DNA of 64,000 nt from Parasphingorhabdus sp. (GCA_030373505.1 JAUCYS010000003.1:148040-212039), one strand, 5' to 3'; counted from the first letter of the stretch, positions 9,978 through 19,447 are shown. Translations and numbers: made by a program. The notes: generated by a model from the letters alone, not told the origin.

Positions 9978-10700
9978 ATGAAACGACCGGCGTTCAAGCG
10001 CATTTTGCTGAAGCTTTCTGGCGAAGTCCTGATGGGCTCAAGCGAATTCGGCATCGACCCGGAGACCGTCAACCGCATCGCGACCGAAGTGAAATCTGCA
10101 AAAGAGGCAGGATTCGAGCTTTGTCTGGTCGTTGGCGGAGGCAATATCTTCAGAGGGCTGGCCGCGGCGGCAAAAGGCTTTGAGCGGACCAGCGCCGATT
10201 ATATGGGCATGCTGGCGACCGTGATGAACGCGCTGGCGGTGCAGAATGCGCTGGAGCAGATGGGCTGCGACACACGCGTATTGTCTGCCATTCCGATGGC
10301 CAGCGTCTGCGAGCCCTATATCCGGCGCAAGGCGGTCCGGCATCTGGAAAAGGGCCGTATCGTCATTTTTGCGGCAGGCACCGGCAATCCCTATTTCACG
10401 ACCGACACGGCTGCGGCCTTGCGCGCTGCGGAAATGGGTTGTGAAGCGCTGTTCAAGGGCACGAGCGTTGATGGCGTGTACAACGCCGATCCGAAGCTGG
10501 ATGCCACTGCCAGCCGCTATGAAGAACTGAGCTTTGACCAGGTATTGAGCGACAATCTGAAGGTGATGGACGCCAGCGCCGTCGCTCTGTGCCGCGAGAA
10601 CAAGATACCGATCGTCGTCTTTTCGATCCGGGAGCAGGGCAATCTGGCGACCGTATTGGGTGGCGGCGGAACCGCGACTATGGTTGGAACAACCGAATAA
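9978..10700 (+). CDS. pyrH: UMP kinase
   Basis: The enzyme phosphorylates UMP to UDP in the cytoplasm and forms hexamers. The 240 residues show the amino-acid-kinase fold: [14 protein letters not shown] at the N-terminus (ATP site), the [10 protein letters not shown] loop (residues about 51-60), [20 protein letters not shown] (nucleotide site) and the [14 protein letters not shown] segment. frr follows after 18 bases. The start ATG at 9978 is preceded by a GGATGGGA region. Confidence 0.97.
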   Translation: MKRPAFKRILLKLSGEVLMGSSEFGIDPETVNRIATEVKSAKEAGFELCLVVGGGNIFRGLAAAAKGFERTSADYMGMLATVMNALAVQNALEQMGCDTRVLSAIPMASVCEPYIRRKAVRHLEKGRIVIFAAGTGNPYFTTDTAAALRAAEMGCEALFKGTSVDGVYNADPKLDATASRYEELSFDQVLSDNLKVMDASAVALCRENKIPIVVFSIREQGNLATVLGGGGTATMVGTTE

Positions 10701-10718
10701 TATCTAGAGGAATGACCA

Positions 10719-11276
10719 ATGGCAAAATATGACAAAGCCGATCTGCAGAAGCGGATGCTCGGTGCGCTGGAAGCGCTCAAGCATGACCTGAGCGGACTCC
10801 GGACCGGACGGGCGAATATCGCCCTTCTGGATACGATCAAGGTCGAGGTTTATGGCTCCAACATGCCGCTCAACCAGGTCGCCACTGTCTCCGTGCCCGA
10901 ACCGCGCATGCTGTCGGTCCAGGTCTGGGACAAGGGCAATATCCAGCCCGTGGAAAAAGCGATCCGTTCTGCCGGCCTTGGCCTGAACCCGATGGTCGAT
11001 GGTCCCAATATCAGGCTGCCCATTCCCGATCTGACCGAGGAGCGCCGCAAGGATCTGGCAAAGCTCACCGGTCAGTTTGCAGAAAAGGCCCGTATCGCCA
11101 TTCGCAATGTCCGGCGGGACGGTATGGACGATCTGAAGGCGGATGAAAGCAAGAAGGAAATCAGCGAGGACGACAGGAAGCGTCTTGAGACCGAGGTCCA
11201 GAAACTGACCGACGAAATGATCGCCGAAGCCGACAAGCTGGCCGAAGCCAAAGAGCAGGAAATCCTGACCCAGTGA
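10719..11276 (+). CDS. frr: ribosome recycling factor
   Basis: Together with EF-G, the protein splits the post-termination ribosome. It has 185 residues, the family length, with a long three-helix bundle and the typical LSGLRTGRANIALLD, RIAIRNVRRDGMDDLK and C-terminal KEQEILTQ segments. An AGAGGAATG region precedes the ATG. Its stop overlaps the GTG start of uppS by 4 bases (GTGA), coupling the two. Confidence 0.97.
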   Translation: MAKYDKADLQKRMLGALEALKHDLSGLRTGRANIALLDTIKVEVYGSNMPLNQVATVSVPEPRMLSVQVWDKGNIQPVEKAIRSAGLGLNPMVDGPNIRLPIPDLTEERRKDLAKLTGQFAEKARIAIRNVRRDGMDDLKADESKKEISEDDRKRLETEVQKLTDEMIAEADKLAEAKEQEILTQ

Positions 11277-12040
11277 AGCTCGCCCGGTCCAAGAACGGTT
11301 CTGCAGATTCGGTACAAGATACGGCCGGCCCATCCGATCCGACGCATGGGGCTCGCCATGTTGCCATCATCATGGATGGCAATGGCCGATGGGCAAAGCG
11401 CAAGCATCTGCCGCGCGCCCTTGGCCACAAGAAAGGCGTCGAGGCGGTCCGCAATATCGTGCGGGCAGGCGGAGAATTGGGCCTTGAGGTGATGACGCTC
11501 TATGCCTTTTCGTCCGAGAACTGGAACCGTCCGGAGGAAGAGGTCAGCGATCTGATGGGATTGCTCCGGCAATATATTCAGTCCGACATTGAAGAATTTG
11601 TTGAAAATGGTGTGCGGTTGAAGGTCATCGGCAATTACCGGGCGCTGGCTTCGGATATTGTCGCCATGATCGACAATGCGATCGAAAGGACAGCGGGAAA
11701 TCGCAAGATGACGCTGGCCGTGGCGCTCAACTACGGCGCGCAGGACGAGATGCTTCGGGCGGTCCGCAATATTGCCAGCCGGGTGAAGGCAGGCGAAATG
11801 GAGCCGGAAGCCATCGCGCTCGATGATATCGCGGCTGCGCTGGACACCGCCGACTTGCCGCCACTGGATTTGCTGATCAGGACATCGGGCGAATTGCGCC
11901 TGTCCAACTTCTTGCTGTGGCAGGCGGCTTATGCAGAACTCTATTTTACCGAGGCGCTCTGGCCGGATTTCGACAGGATCGAGCTGGAAAAAGCCCTGCA
12001 ATCATTTGGACATCGGGAGCGCCGGTTCGGTGGTCGATGA
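11273..12040 (+). CDS. uppS: isoprenyl (undecaprenyl) diphosphate synthase
   Basis: This cis-prenyltransferase makes the C55 lipid carrier for cell-wall precursors. It has 255 residues. The GTG start overlaps the frr stop, and the first ~22 residues are a non-conserved extension. The catalytic MDGNGRWAKRK motif, the FSSENWNRP motif and the RTSGELRLSNFLLWQ motif are all intact. It is followed directly by cdsA, the usual order. Its substrates come from the non-mevalonate pathway, for which dxr lies two genes downstream. Confidence 0.96.
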   Translation: MKLARSKNGSADSVQDTAGPSDPTHGARHVAIIMDGNGRWAKRKHLPRALGHKKGVEAVRNIVRAGGELGLEVMTLYAFSSENWNRPEEEVSDLMGLLRQYIQSDIEEFVENGVRLKVIGNYRALASDIVAMIDNAIERTAGNRKMTLAVALNYGAQDEMLRAVRNIASRVKAGEMEPEAIALDDIAAALDTADLPPLDLLIRTSGELRLSNFLLWQAAYAELYFTEALWPDFDRIELEKALQSFGHRERRFGGR

Positions 12041-12846
12041 CCATGGCTGAACCGGCCGCCCCGGCAACCGGCAAGGCCGGTGAACTGCAAACCCGTGTCA
12101 TCGTTGGCGTGCTTCTGATCGGAGCAGCGCTGGCGGCCGGATATTTTGGCGGCGTTGCTCTGTGGCTGCTTGTGATCCTGATGGCGCTCGGGATCATGAG
12201 CGAGTGGGCGAGGCTGACCGGTCGGCAGGATAACCGCCTGCTGTCCATGTACGCATTGTCGGTGCCGCTGGCGATCATGTCGCCCTGGGCCGCTGGCCCG
12301 TCCTTTCTGGCGCTGGGCCTGATTTTCGGATCAGCGATGTTTGTTGCGGTCTTTGATCGCTCGCTGAAGCTTGCCGCCGGCGTCATCTATGCCGGCCTTC
12401 CGGCCCTTGCGATCCTCTATCTGCGGGAGATCGAGGACGGGATTCTGGTGATGCTCTGGACCCTTGCCCTGGTCTGGGCCACCGATATTGGTGCCTATTT
12501 TTCCGGTCGCACGATCGGCGGGCCGAAACTGGCGCCAACCTTTAGTCCCAACAAGACCTGGGCCGGCCTGATCGGCGGCGTCGTGCTGACGGCAGCGGTC
12601 AGCTACATGCTTCACCTCTACTGGGGGCTGCCGCTCTATCTGGTGCTGCTCAGCCTGCCGCTCGCGGTGCTGGCGCAAATGGGCGACCTGTTCGAAAGCT
12701 GGCTGAAGCGCAAGGCGGGCGTGAAGGACAGCGGTACCATTTTTCCCGGTCATGGCGGTGTGATGGACCGGCTGGACGGCCTGATTCCGGTTGCGCCGGT
12801 CGTGGCTCTGGTCATGCTGGTCAACAGCCTGCTTGCACTGGCATGA
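12037..12846 (+). CDS. cdsA: phosphatidate cytidylyltransferase (CDP-diacylglycerol synthase)
   Basis: This integral membrane enzyme makes CDP-diacylglycerol, the substrate of pssA at 3.4 kb. The C-terminal signature is intact (VKDSGTIFPGHGGVMDRLDG), and at least seven hydrophobic helices are visible. The start at 12037 overlaps the uppS stop as ATGA. A second ATG at 12043 is also possible and would remove two residues. The open frame extends further upstream inside uppS but is not conserved. The stop overlaps the dxr start by 4 bases. Confidence 0.95.
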   Translation: MTMAEPAAPATGKAGELQTRVIVGVLLIGAALAAGYFGGVALWLLVILMALGIMSEWARLTGRQDNRLLSMYALSVPLAIMSPWAAGPSFLALGLIFGSAMFVAVFDRSLKLAAGVIYAGLPALAILYLREIEDGILVMLWTLALVWATDIGAYFSGRTIGGPKLAPTFSPNKTWAGLIGGVVLTAAVSYMLHLYWGLPLYLVLLSLPLAVLAQMGDLFESWLKRKAGVKDSGTIFPGHGGVMDRLDGLIPVAPVVALVMLVNSLLALA

Positions 12847-14003
12847 CAAAGTCGGTCTCCATTTTCGGCGCGACGGGATCGGTAGGCCGATCGACGCTGG
12901 ATCTGATCCGTCAGCATCCGGATCAATATGAAATCATCGCCCTGACCGCCAATGGCAACGCGTCCGAGCTTGCCGCGCTGGCCAGGGAATTTTCAGCAAA
13001 GGTGGCGGTGGTCGCCGACGATTCGGCTTATGAAGAACTCAAGCGACTGCTGGCGGGCAGCTCGACGGAGGCCGCCAGCGGCACTGAGGCGCTGAATGAC
13101 GCTGCTGCCATGGGCGCGGACTGGACGATGGCAGCGATCGTCGGTTGTGCCGGCCTGCCGCCGACGCTCGAAGCCCTGCGCTGCGGCAAGACGGTGGCGC
13201 TGGCCAACAAGGAAGCGCTGGTCTCCGCCGGCGCGCTGATGATGACCGAGGCCCGCAAGGCAGGGGCAACCTTGCTGCCGGTCGATTCCGAACATAATGC
13301 CATCTTCCAGGCCCTGCAGGGCGGGCGGATCGACCAGGTCCGCAAGATCACCCTGACCGCCAGCGGTGGCCCGTTCCGGACATGGACGCGCGAACAGATG
13401 GCGAGTGTGACGCCAGAGCAGGCGGTGGCCCATCCCAACTGGGACATGGGCGCAAAAATTTCGGTCGACAGCGCGACGATGATGAACAAGGGGCTGGAGC
13501 TGATCGAGGCGCACCATCTGTTCCCGGTCGGGCTCGAAAATATCGGAATCCTGGTCCACCCGCAGTCGGTGATCCACTCGATGGTCGAATATCGCGACCG
13601 CTCGACCCTTGCCCAGCTCGGCTCCCCGGACATGCGGATACCGATCGCCAGTGCGCTGGCCTGGCCGGAACGGATGACGACCAATTGCAAGCCGCTCGAT
13701 CTCGCTGAGATCGGCCGGCTGGAATTCGAACAGCCCGACGAAAGCCGTTTTCCCGCGACCAAAATCGCCAGAGCCGCGATCACGGCAGGGGGCGGGAAGC
13801 CGGCGATGCTCAATGCCGCCAATGAAGTGGCCGTCGCGGCCTTTCTGGGCGGGGCGGTTCAGTTTCTGGACATCACAGAGATTGTAACCCGGTTGCTAGA
13901 TAGTTATAGCCCGCCCGAACCGGCCGCATTGGCGGATATCTTTGCGATAGACAGGGAAGCGCGCGTTCGGACCGAGCAACTGGTCGAGGAATTGAAGGTT
14001 TGA
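12843..14003 (+). CDS. dxr: 1-deoxy-D-xylulose-5-phosphate reductoisomerase
   Basis: The enzyme catalyses the committed step of the MEP isoprenoid pathway: NADPH-dependent rearrangement of DXP to MEP. The 386 residues carry the NADPH motif GATGSVGRSTLDL (9-21), the metal-binding and substrate segment VDSEHNAIFQAL, ASGGPFR, HPNWDMGAKISVDSATMMNK and HPQSVIHSMVEY. The start overlaps the cdsA stop (ATGA) and the stop overlaps the TTG start of rseP (TTGA), so the gene is coupled on both sides. Confidence 0.97.
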   Translation: MTKSVSIFGATGSVGRSTLDLIRQHPDQYEIIALTANGNASELAALAREFSAKVAVVADDSAYEELKRLLAGSSTEAASGTEALNDAAAMGADWTMAAIVGCAGLPPTLEALRCGKTVALANKEALVSAGALMMTEARKAGATLLPVDSEHNAIFQALQGGRIDQVRKITLTASGGPFRTWTREQMASVTPEQAVAHPNWDMGAKISVDSATMMNKGLELIEAHHLFPVGLENIGILVHPQSVIHSMVEYRDRSTLAQLGSPDMRIPIASALAWPERMTTNCKPLDLAEIGRLEFEQPDESRFPATKIARAAITAGGGKPAMLNAANEVAVAAFLGGAVQFLDITEIVTRLLDSYSPPEPAALADIFAIDREARVRTEQLVEELKV

Positions 14004-15124
14004 CGGATAATCCCGGTATTTTGATCTATTTATTCTCTTTCCTGATCGTCATCGGGGTGCTCGTCTTCGTGCACGAGATGGGCCATTATCTGGTTGGCCG
14101 CTGGTGCGGCGTCAAGGCGGATACCTTTTCCATCGGCTTCGGCAAGGAAATTGCCGGATGGACCGACAAGCGGGGAACCCGCTGGAAAGTCTGCATGTTG
14201 CCATTGGGCGGCTATGTCCAGTTCGCCGGCGACATGGATCCGTCCGGCAGCAAAAGTTCCGACTGGCTGAGCCTCCCGGCCGAAGAGCGCAACCGGACCT
14301 TTCAGTCCAAGTCTCTCTGGAAGCGCGCGGCGATTGTTTTTGCAGGGCCTGCGATCAATTTCGTCTTTGCCATCCTGATCATCATGGGTTTTGTCATCGC
14401 CTATGGCACCAGCGCCACTCTGCCGGTTGCCAGCGCAATCTCTCCCGACTCCACCGCCGCCGCGATGGGCATGCAGCCGGGTGACCGGATCATCTCGGTC
14501 GATGGCGAGAAAATTGAACTGTTCGAGGATCTGCGCGAGAAGATCATGCTGATTCCCGAGCAGGAAGTGGAAATCGTCTATGAGCGGGACGGCCAGCGCT
14601 TTACCAGGCAGGGCAAGACCGGCGTGCAGATCCTGAAAGACCGGTTCGGCAACGAATATCGGCTGGGTCTGCTCGGCATGGCATCCAGTCAGGTGGAATG
14701 GCGCCCGGTCAGTCCGCTCGAAGCTCCGGCGGTTGCGGTGGACAAAACCATTGGTATTGTCGACCAGATCACCACCACTCTTGGTCAGGTGATCACCGGC
14801 AAGCGTTCGATCAAGGAGCTCGGCGGTCCGCTGAAAATCGCCCAGGCATCCGGCGAACAGTTCAAGCTGGGGCTGGAAAGCTTCATTCTTTTTGTCGCAT
14901 TAATCTCAATTAACTTGGGGTTCATCAACTTGCTGCCAATCCCCATGCTCGATGGAGGGCATCTGATGTTCTATGCGATTGAAGCGGTGCGGAGAAAACC
15001 GGCCAATGCCAAAGTCCAGGAATGGGCCTTTCGTTCCGGGCTGGCGCTGGTTCTGATGTTCATGCTGGTAGTGACATTCAACGATTTATCGTCATTTGGT
15101 CTATTCCGGTCTATCTCCGGCTGA
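14000..15124 (+). CDS. rseP: RIP metalloprotease RseP (site-2 protease family)
   Basis: This inner-membrane zinc protease cleaves membrane segments of anti-sigma factors and signal peptides. The 374 residues contain the zinc motif HEMGH (about residues 24-28) in the first helix, a PDZ domain in the middle (AMGMQPGDRIISVDGEKIEL) and the second active-site motif NLLPIPMLDGGHL in a C-terminal helix. The only start that keeps the first membrane helix is a TTG overlapping the dxr stop. Translational re-initiation probably explains the weak start codon. bamA follows after about 90 bases. Confidence 0.94.
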   Translation: MTDNPGILIYLFSFLIVIGVLVFVHEMGHYLVGRWCGVKADTFSIGFGKEIAGWTDKRGTRWKVCMLPLGGYVQFAGDMDPSGSKSSDWLSLPAEERNRTFQSKSLWKRAAIVFAGPAINFVFAILIIMGFVIAYGTSATLPVASAISPDSTAAAMGMQPGDRIISVDGEKIELFEDLREKIMLIPEQEVEIVYERDGQRFTRQGKTGVQILKDRFGNEYRLGLLGMASSQVEWRPVSPLEAPAVAVDKTIGIVDQITTTLGQVITGKRSIKELGGPLKIAQASGEQFKLGLESFILFVALISINLGFINLLPIPMLDGGHLMFYAIEAVRRKPANAKVQEWAFRSGLALVLMFMLVVTFNDLSSFGLFRSISG

Positions 15125-15214
15125 TTGACCATTGATTGACACGCTGCATTGGGGCAGGGGGTTGGCGAAGCTTGTGCCTTGGTGCCGGGTTCATTTTATT
15201 TTTGGGTTTATGGT

Positions 15215-17920
15215 GTGAAAGCGAGTTTGTCTGTGAATCATAAAAAGCGACTTTTGCCCTTGTTGATGTGCGGCACGATCCTGAGCGGCGCGGCGATTTC
15301 TTCGTCGGCGCAGGCGCAGGACGCGGAACAGGCCGCGCCAGCGGCGGCTCCGGCGGCTGACACCATACGCACGATCGTGGTGGAAGGCGCCCAGCGCCTC
15401 GAACCAACGACGGTCCTGTCCTACATGAAATTGCGCGTCGGCCAGCCCTACACCCAGGAAGCGGCTGACCAGGCGCTGAAGGATCTGTTCGAAACGGAAT
15501 TGTTCAAGGATGTCAGCATCCGCAACAATGACGGCGCGGTGATTATCGAGGTCATCGAGAATCCGGTGATCAACCGGATTTTGCTGGAGGGCAACAAGCG
15601 GATCAAGGAAGACAAGATCTATCCGGAAATCCGGCTCGCCCCGCGCCAGATATTCACGCGTTCGAAGGTCCGCGCTGACGTGGCCCGCATCATTGAGCTC
15701 TACAAGCGCAAGGGTCGCTTTGCCGCCAGCGTCGAGCCGAAAATGGTGCAGCTCGACCAGAACCGCGTCGATATTGTGTTCGAGATCAACGAAGGACCCA
15801 AGTCCAAGGTCCAGCAAATCAACATCATCGGTAACGAAGCCTTTTCCGACGGCAAGCTGCGCGGCGAGATGGTCACCAAGCAGTCGCGCTTCTACCGCTT
15901 CTTCAGTTCCAGCGACACCTATGATCCGGACCGGCTGGCCTTTGACCAGCAAAAGCTCCGCCAGTTCTATCTGACCGAAGGCTATGCCGATTTCCGCGTG
16001 ATCTCCGCCGTAGCCGAACTCACGCCCGACAAGCGGGATTTCATCATCACCTATGTTGTGGAAGAAGGCGATCGCTACAAATTTGGCGATGTGTCGGTGG
16101 AAAGCGAGATTCGCGATTTTACACCTGAATTCCTGACGCCCCAGCTGCCCATGAAAACGGGCGATTTCTATAACGCCAAACAGGTGGAAGACACGGTCGA
16201 GCGCCTGTCGGAAACCGCTGGCCTGTTCGGCTATGCCTTTGCCGATGTGCGTCCGGAATTTACCCGGAACAAAGACACGCTGACCATGGACATCCTGTTC
16301 CAAGTTGCGGAAAGCGACCGTGTCTATGTCGAGCGGATCGATATCAACGGCAACACCCTGACCCAGGACAAGGTCGTGCGCCGGGAATTCCGTCTGAACG
16401 AAGGCGATGCGTTCAACAGCTTCCAGGTCAAGCGTTCTGCCAACCGGATCAAATCGCTGGGCTTTTTCCAGGAAGATCTGGAAATCGAACAGAAGCAGGG
16501 CAGTGCGCCCGACCGCATCATCCTGGAAGCCAATGTCGAGGAAAAGGCGACCGGCGAACTGCAGCTTTCGGCAGGTTTTTCCAGCGTCGAGAATTTTATT
16601 CTGCAGGCGTCGATCCGGCAGCGGAACTTCCGCGGCAAGGGCCAGGAACTGCGCGCCAGCGTCAGCTATTCCAGCTTCTCGCAATCGATCGAACTCGGCT
16701 TTACCGAACCCTATCTGTTCGACCGCAATATCGCCATCGGCGCCGATATTTTCCGTCGCGACCTGAACAGCTTCAATTTCGTCAACAACAATCGCGAAAC
16801 CACTTTCGAGCAGCTGACGACGGGCTTCCAGATCCGTGCAGGTGTCCCGATCACTGAATATCTGTCTGCTTCCTTCCGCTATGGCCTCAGCCAGGATGAT
16901 GTGACGCTGAAGCCAAGCCTGTTCTTCACCGACAGTAACGGAGACGGTATCAGGGGCAATAGTGCGGGCGACGTATGCGATCCGATCTTGGCAGGCCGTT
17001 TTCTTTGCGATGCACTCGGTTCGCGTACGACATCGTCTATCGGTGCTTCACTGATCTATGATGACCGGGACAACCGGATCCGGCCGACCCGCGGCCAATC
17101 GGTAGTCGGCAGCATCGATTTTGCCGGTCTCGGCGGCAGTGTCAAATATGTCCGGGGGCGTCTGAATGCTTCCAAGCATTGGCGCGTCCTGGGTGACTTC
17201 ATCTTTACGGCCAGCGCTGAGGGTGGATATATTCACCCGCTGGAAAATCGCTCGAAGACGCCTGGCGATGGTATTGATGACGTCAGGTTGACCGACCGCT
17301 TTTTCCTCGGCGAGCCACAAATTCGCGGTTTCGATATTCGCGGTGTCGGGCCTCGGGTTGTGCGTTCCAGCACCGTTCCGGGACTTGACGCCAACGGCAA
17401 TCCGATCAACGAGATTGTGCAAGTGACCAATGGCCGTCAGACCGATGATGCGATCGGTGGCCGGGCCTATTATCTGGGCCGCGCCGAACTGGAGATTCCG
17501 CTCGGATCGGGTGCCCGTGAGCTTGGCTTGCGGCCTTCTATCTTTGTTGACGTCGGCGCTGTGTTCAACGTCACGCATCCCTTGCTGCTCACCGACCTGC
17601 AGACGCAGCGGCAACGTACAATTTTGGATGCCGACGGCAAGGCAGTGGGTGTAGCGCCGGAATATTTAACCGTCGATGCTGAGGGCAAAGCCACGACCAC
17701 TCTTGATGCAGTGGATGCCAATGGCAATCCCAACCCGATCGCGACCAATTTCGTCGAGCGCTTTTTCGGGGATACTCCCAGCCCTCGCGTTTCAGTCGGT
17801 TTTGGGGTAAACTGGAATTCACCATTTGGTCCATTCAGGATCGATATCGCCAAGGCGCTGCTGAAAGAGCCTGGCGATGACACCAAACTTTTCACTTTCA
17901 ACGTAGGAACACAATTCTGA
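15215..17920 (+). CDS. bamA: outer membrane protein assembly factor BamA
   Basis: This is the core of the machine that folds and inserts beta-barrel proteins into the outer membrane. A signal peptide is followed by the mature sequence after SSSAQAQ. Five POTRA repeats lie between about residues 45 and 450, and then a 16-strand barrel ends in FTFNVGTQF, with a C-terminal Phe. The start is uncertain. The frame is open from 15149, but a GTG at 15215 or 15233 gives a normal signal peptide, and I chose 15215 (901 residues). ompH begins on the last base of the stop. The conserved barrel motif in the L6 region is present near FLGEPQIRGFDIRGVGPR. Confidence 0.95.
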   Translation: MKASLSVNHKKRLLPLLMCGTILSGAAISSSAQAQDAEQAAPAAAPAADTIRTIVVEGAQRLEPTTVLSYMKLRVGQPYTQEAADQALKDLFETELFKDVSIRNNDGAVIIEVIENPVINRILLEGNKRIKEDKIYPEIRLAPRQIFTRSKVRADVARIIELYKRKGRFAASVEPKMVQLDQNRVDIVFEINEGPKSKVQQINIIGNEAFSDGKLRGEMVTKQSRFYRFFSSSDTYDPDRLAFDQQKLRQFYLTEGYADFRVISAVAELTPDKRDFIITYVVEEGDRYKFGDVSVESEIRDFTPEFLTPQLPMKTGDFYNAKQVEDTVERLSETAGLFGYAFADVRPEFTRNKDTLTMDILFQVAESDRVYVERIDINGNTLTQDKVVRREFRLNEGDAFNSFQVKRSANRIKSLGFFQEDLEIEQKQGSAPDRIILEANVEEKATGELQLSAGFSSVENFILQASIRQRNFRGKGQELRASVSYSSFSQSIELGFTEPYLFDRNIAIGADIFRRDLNSFNFVNNNRETTFEQLTTGFQIRAGVPITEYLSASFRYGLSQDDVTLKPSLFFTDSNGDGIRGNSAGDVCDPILAGRFLCDALGSRTTSSIGASLIYDDRDNRIRPTRGQSVVGSIDFAGLGGSVKYVRGRLNASKHWRVLGDFIFTASAEGGYIHPLENRSKTPGDGIDDVRLTDRFFLGEPQIRGFDIRGVGPRVVRSSTVPGLDANGNPINEIVQVTNGRQTDDAIGGRAYYLGRAELEIPLGSGARELGLRPSIFVDVGAVFNVTHPLLLTDLQTQRQRTILDADGKAVGVAPEYLTVDAEGKATTTLDAVDANGNPNPIATNFVERFFGDTPSPRVSVGFGVNWNSPFGPFRIDIAKALLKEPGDDTKLFTFNVGTQF

Positions 17921-18603
17921 TGACACGTTTATTTAGAACCGCTCTCACCCTACTCACCGTTACGGCTGCACCGCTGGCCTTCGGCACTGTAGCAACCGCC
18001 CAGGTATCCGGCATTGCGACGGCGAACCCGACCATCGCCATCGCCAAGACCAAGGCTTTTTCCGCGGCCTATTCGCAGATCGGAACGCAGTATAAATCCT
18101 CTTTTGACCAGATTGATGCACGCAACAAGACGCTGAACGATCTGCGTGCTCAGCTGGACACGGACAAGAACAAGCAGCTGACCCAGGAAGAGCTTGATGC
18201 GGCGGTAAGAGCGAAAAGCCCCGTGTTGAAGAGCATGGAAACGGAAGAGACTGAGATCCAGAAGCTGCAAACGCCGGCAATCAAGGCGCAAATGTTCGCG
18301 GTCGAAAATATTTTCAAAGAATATTCCAATGCCCAGCAGCAGGTGGTCTCGGACAAGAAAATCAGCGTCATCCTGAGCCCCGATGCGTTTATTTACGCTC
18401 CGCCACAGACCGATATTACCGATGCGATCACGGCGGTTCTGGACACAAGAGTGCCCACCGTCAGCACCACCCCGCCTGCTGACTGGCAACCGCAGCGCAA
18501 CACGATATCCCTTCATCAGCAGCTTCAGCAGTTGCTGATGGCAAGTGCGCGCAACCAGGCTGCCCAGCAGCAGCCGCCTGCGGCCCAGCCAGCCAGTCGC
18601 TAA
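17920..18603 (+). CDS. OmpH/Skp family periplasmic chaperone
   Basis: This is a predicted holdase that carries unfolded outer-membrane proteins across the periplasm to BamA. The 227 residues start with a signal peptide (cleavage likely after AFGTVATAQ), followed by long charged helices of the Skp tentacle type (about 45-150) and a Gln/Ala/Pro-rich C-terminal tail, longer than E. coli Skp (161 residues). The ATG shares one base with the bamA stop (TGATG). A position directly between bamA and fabZ is the classical location of this gene. Confidence 0.85.
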   Translation: MTRLFRTALTLLTVTAAPLAFGTVATAQVSGIATANPTIAIAKTKAFSAAYSQIGTQYKSSFDQIDARNKTLNDLRAQLDTDKNKQLTQEELDAAVRAKSPVLKSMETEETEIQKLQTPAIKAQMFAVENIFKEYSNAQQQVVSDKKISVILSPDAFIYAPPQTDITDAITAVLDTRVPTVSTTPPADWQPQRNTISLHQQLQQLLMASARNQAAQQQPPAAQPASR

Positions 18604-18613
18604 TCGATCTTTG

Positions 18614-19072
18614 ATGACTGAAGCGCTCAACTATGATGTAACCAAGGTGATGGCGGTGCTCCCGCACCGCTATCCCATGCTTCTGGTGGACCGGGTGGAG
18701 GAGCTCGTGAAGAACGAATCCATCCGGGCGATCAAGGCTGTGACGATGAACGAAGGCTTTTTCCAGGGGCATTTTCCTGGCCGGCCGATCATGCCAGGCG
18801 TGATGATTGTCGAGGCGCTGGCGCAGGCCGCCGGCGTTCTTGCCATGGAAAGCTTCGACATGGTCGGATCGGGCAAGCTGGTCTATTTCATGGCGATCGA
18901 CGGAGCAAAATTCCGTCAGCCAGTGGAACCGGGCTGCCTGCTGTCCCTGAACGTCAAATTTGAACAGAAGCGCGCGCGCGTCTGTAAATTTTCGGGGCAG
19001 GCAATGATTGGCGACAAGCTGGCTGCCGAAGCGAGCTTCACCGCGATGATCGCTGATCCACCCGCGGCATAA
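18614..19072 (+). CDS. fabZ: 3-hydroxyacyl-[acyl-carrier-protein] dehydratase FabZ
   Basis: The enzyme removes water from beta-hydroxyacyl-ACP in fatty-acid elongation. It has 152 residues in a hot-dog fold. The [11 protein letters not shown] strand and the active-site segment [20 protein letters not shown] (catalytic His and Glu) are present. I chose the ATG at 18614, 10 bases after the ompH stop, because the 23 upstream in-frame codons overlap ompH and are not conserved. In most Gram-negatives lpxD precedes and lpxA follows this gene; neither is here. Confidence 0.95.
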   Translation: MTEALNYDVTKVMAVLPHRYPMLLVDRVEELVKNESIRAIKAVTMNEGFFQGHFPGRPIMPGVMIVEALAQAAGVLAMESFDMVGSGKLVYFMAIDGAKFRQPVEPGCLLSLNVKFEQKRARVCKFSGQAMIGDKLAAEASFTAMIADPPAA

Positions 19073-19145
19073 GCTTTTTCAAAAGAATCTTGCCCTTTTC
19101 TCATTGGCCGGTTAATGGGCCGCTTCCTTTAAATCTATTCGCTTT

Positions 19146-19167
19146 GGGTCTGGTCGGTAACCAGCCC
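19146..19167 (+). promoter_or_regulatory. hairpin in the rpmE leader (candidate autoregulatory element)
   Basis: GGG-T-CTGGT / ACCAG-CCC forms a stem with a CGGTA loop. It ends three bases before the TAGGAG ribosome-binding site of rpmE, close enough to mask it when bound. Covariation was not tested. Confidence 0.35.
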
Positions 19168-19182
19168 GTTTAGGAGCCGAAA

Positions 19183-19413
19183 ATGAAACCAGATACGCAT
19201 CCCGACTATCACATGATCACCGTTCAGATGACCGATGGCACAACCTATGAAACCCGCTCGACCTGGGGCAAGGAAGGGGACACGCTGCAACTGGACATCG
19301 ATCCGTCGTCGCACCCTGCCTGGACCGGTGGCAACCAGCGTCTTCTTGATCAGGGCGGCCAGGTGGCTCGCTTCAACAAGCGCTTTGGTGGTTTGTCGCT
19401 CAAAAAGAGCTGA
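19183..19413 (+). CDS. rpmE: 50S ribosomal protein L31
   Basis: L31 bridges the large and small subunits. The 76 residues begin [20 protein letters not shown] and end [13 protein letters not shown], both typical of L31. No cysteines are present, so it is a form without the zinc ribbon. Such forms are common in alphaproteobacteria. The TAGGAG ribosome-binding site sits 7 bases before the ATG. A hairpin precedes the gene and a terminator hairpin follows it, so it looks like a single transcription unit. Confidence 0.93.
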   Translation: MKPDTHPDYHMITVQMTDGTTYETRSTWGKEGDTLQLDIDPSSHPAWTGGNQRLLDQGGQVARFNKRFGGLSLKKS

Positions 19414-19415
19414 TC

Positions 19416-19447
19416 GCATTGAGGTTGCGGAAGCGCCTCAATGCTTT
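19416..19447. terminator. terminator between rpmE and pxpC
   Basis: A 9-bp stem, GCATTGAGG (19416-19424) with CCTCAATGC (19436-19444), has a small inner GC pairing and is followed by TTTA on the plus strand. It lies 3 bases after the rpmE stop and next to the pxpC stop, separating two convergent units. Confidence 0.6.

Noticed and set aside
15191..16684. Long minus-strand frame of 497 codons inside bamA
   Set aside because: Antisense shadow of a strongly supported BamA. No domain is recognisable.
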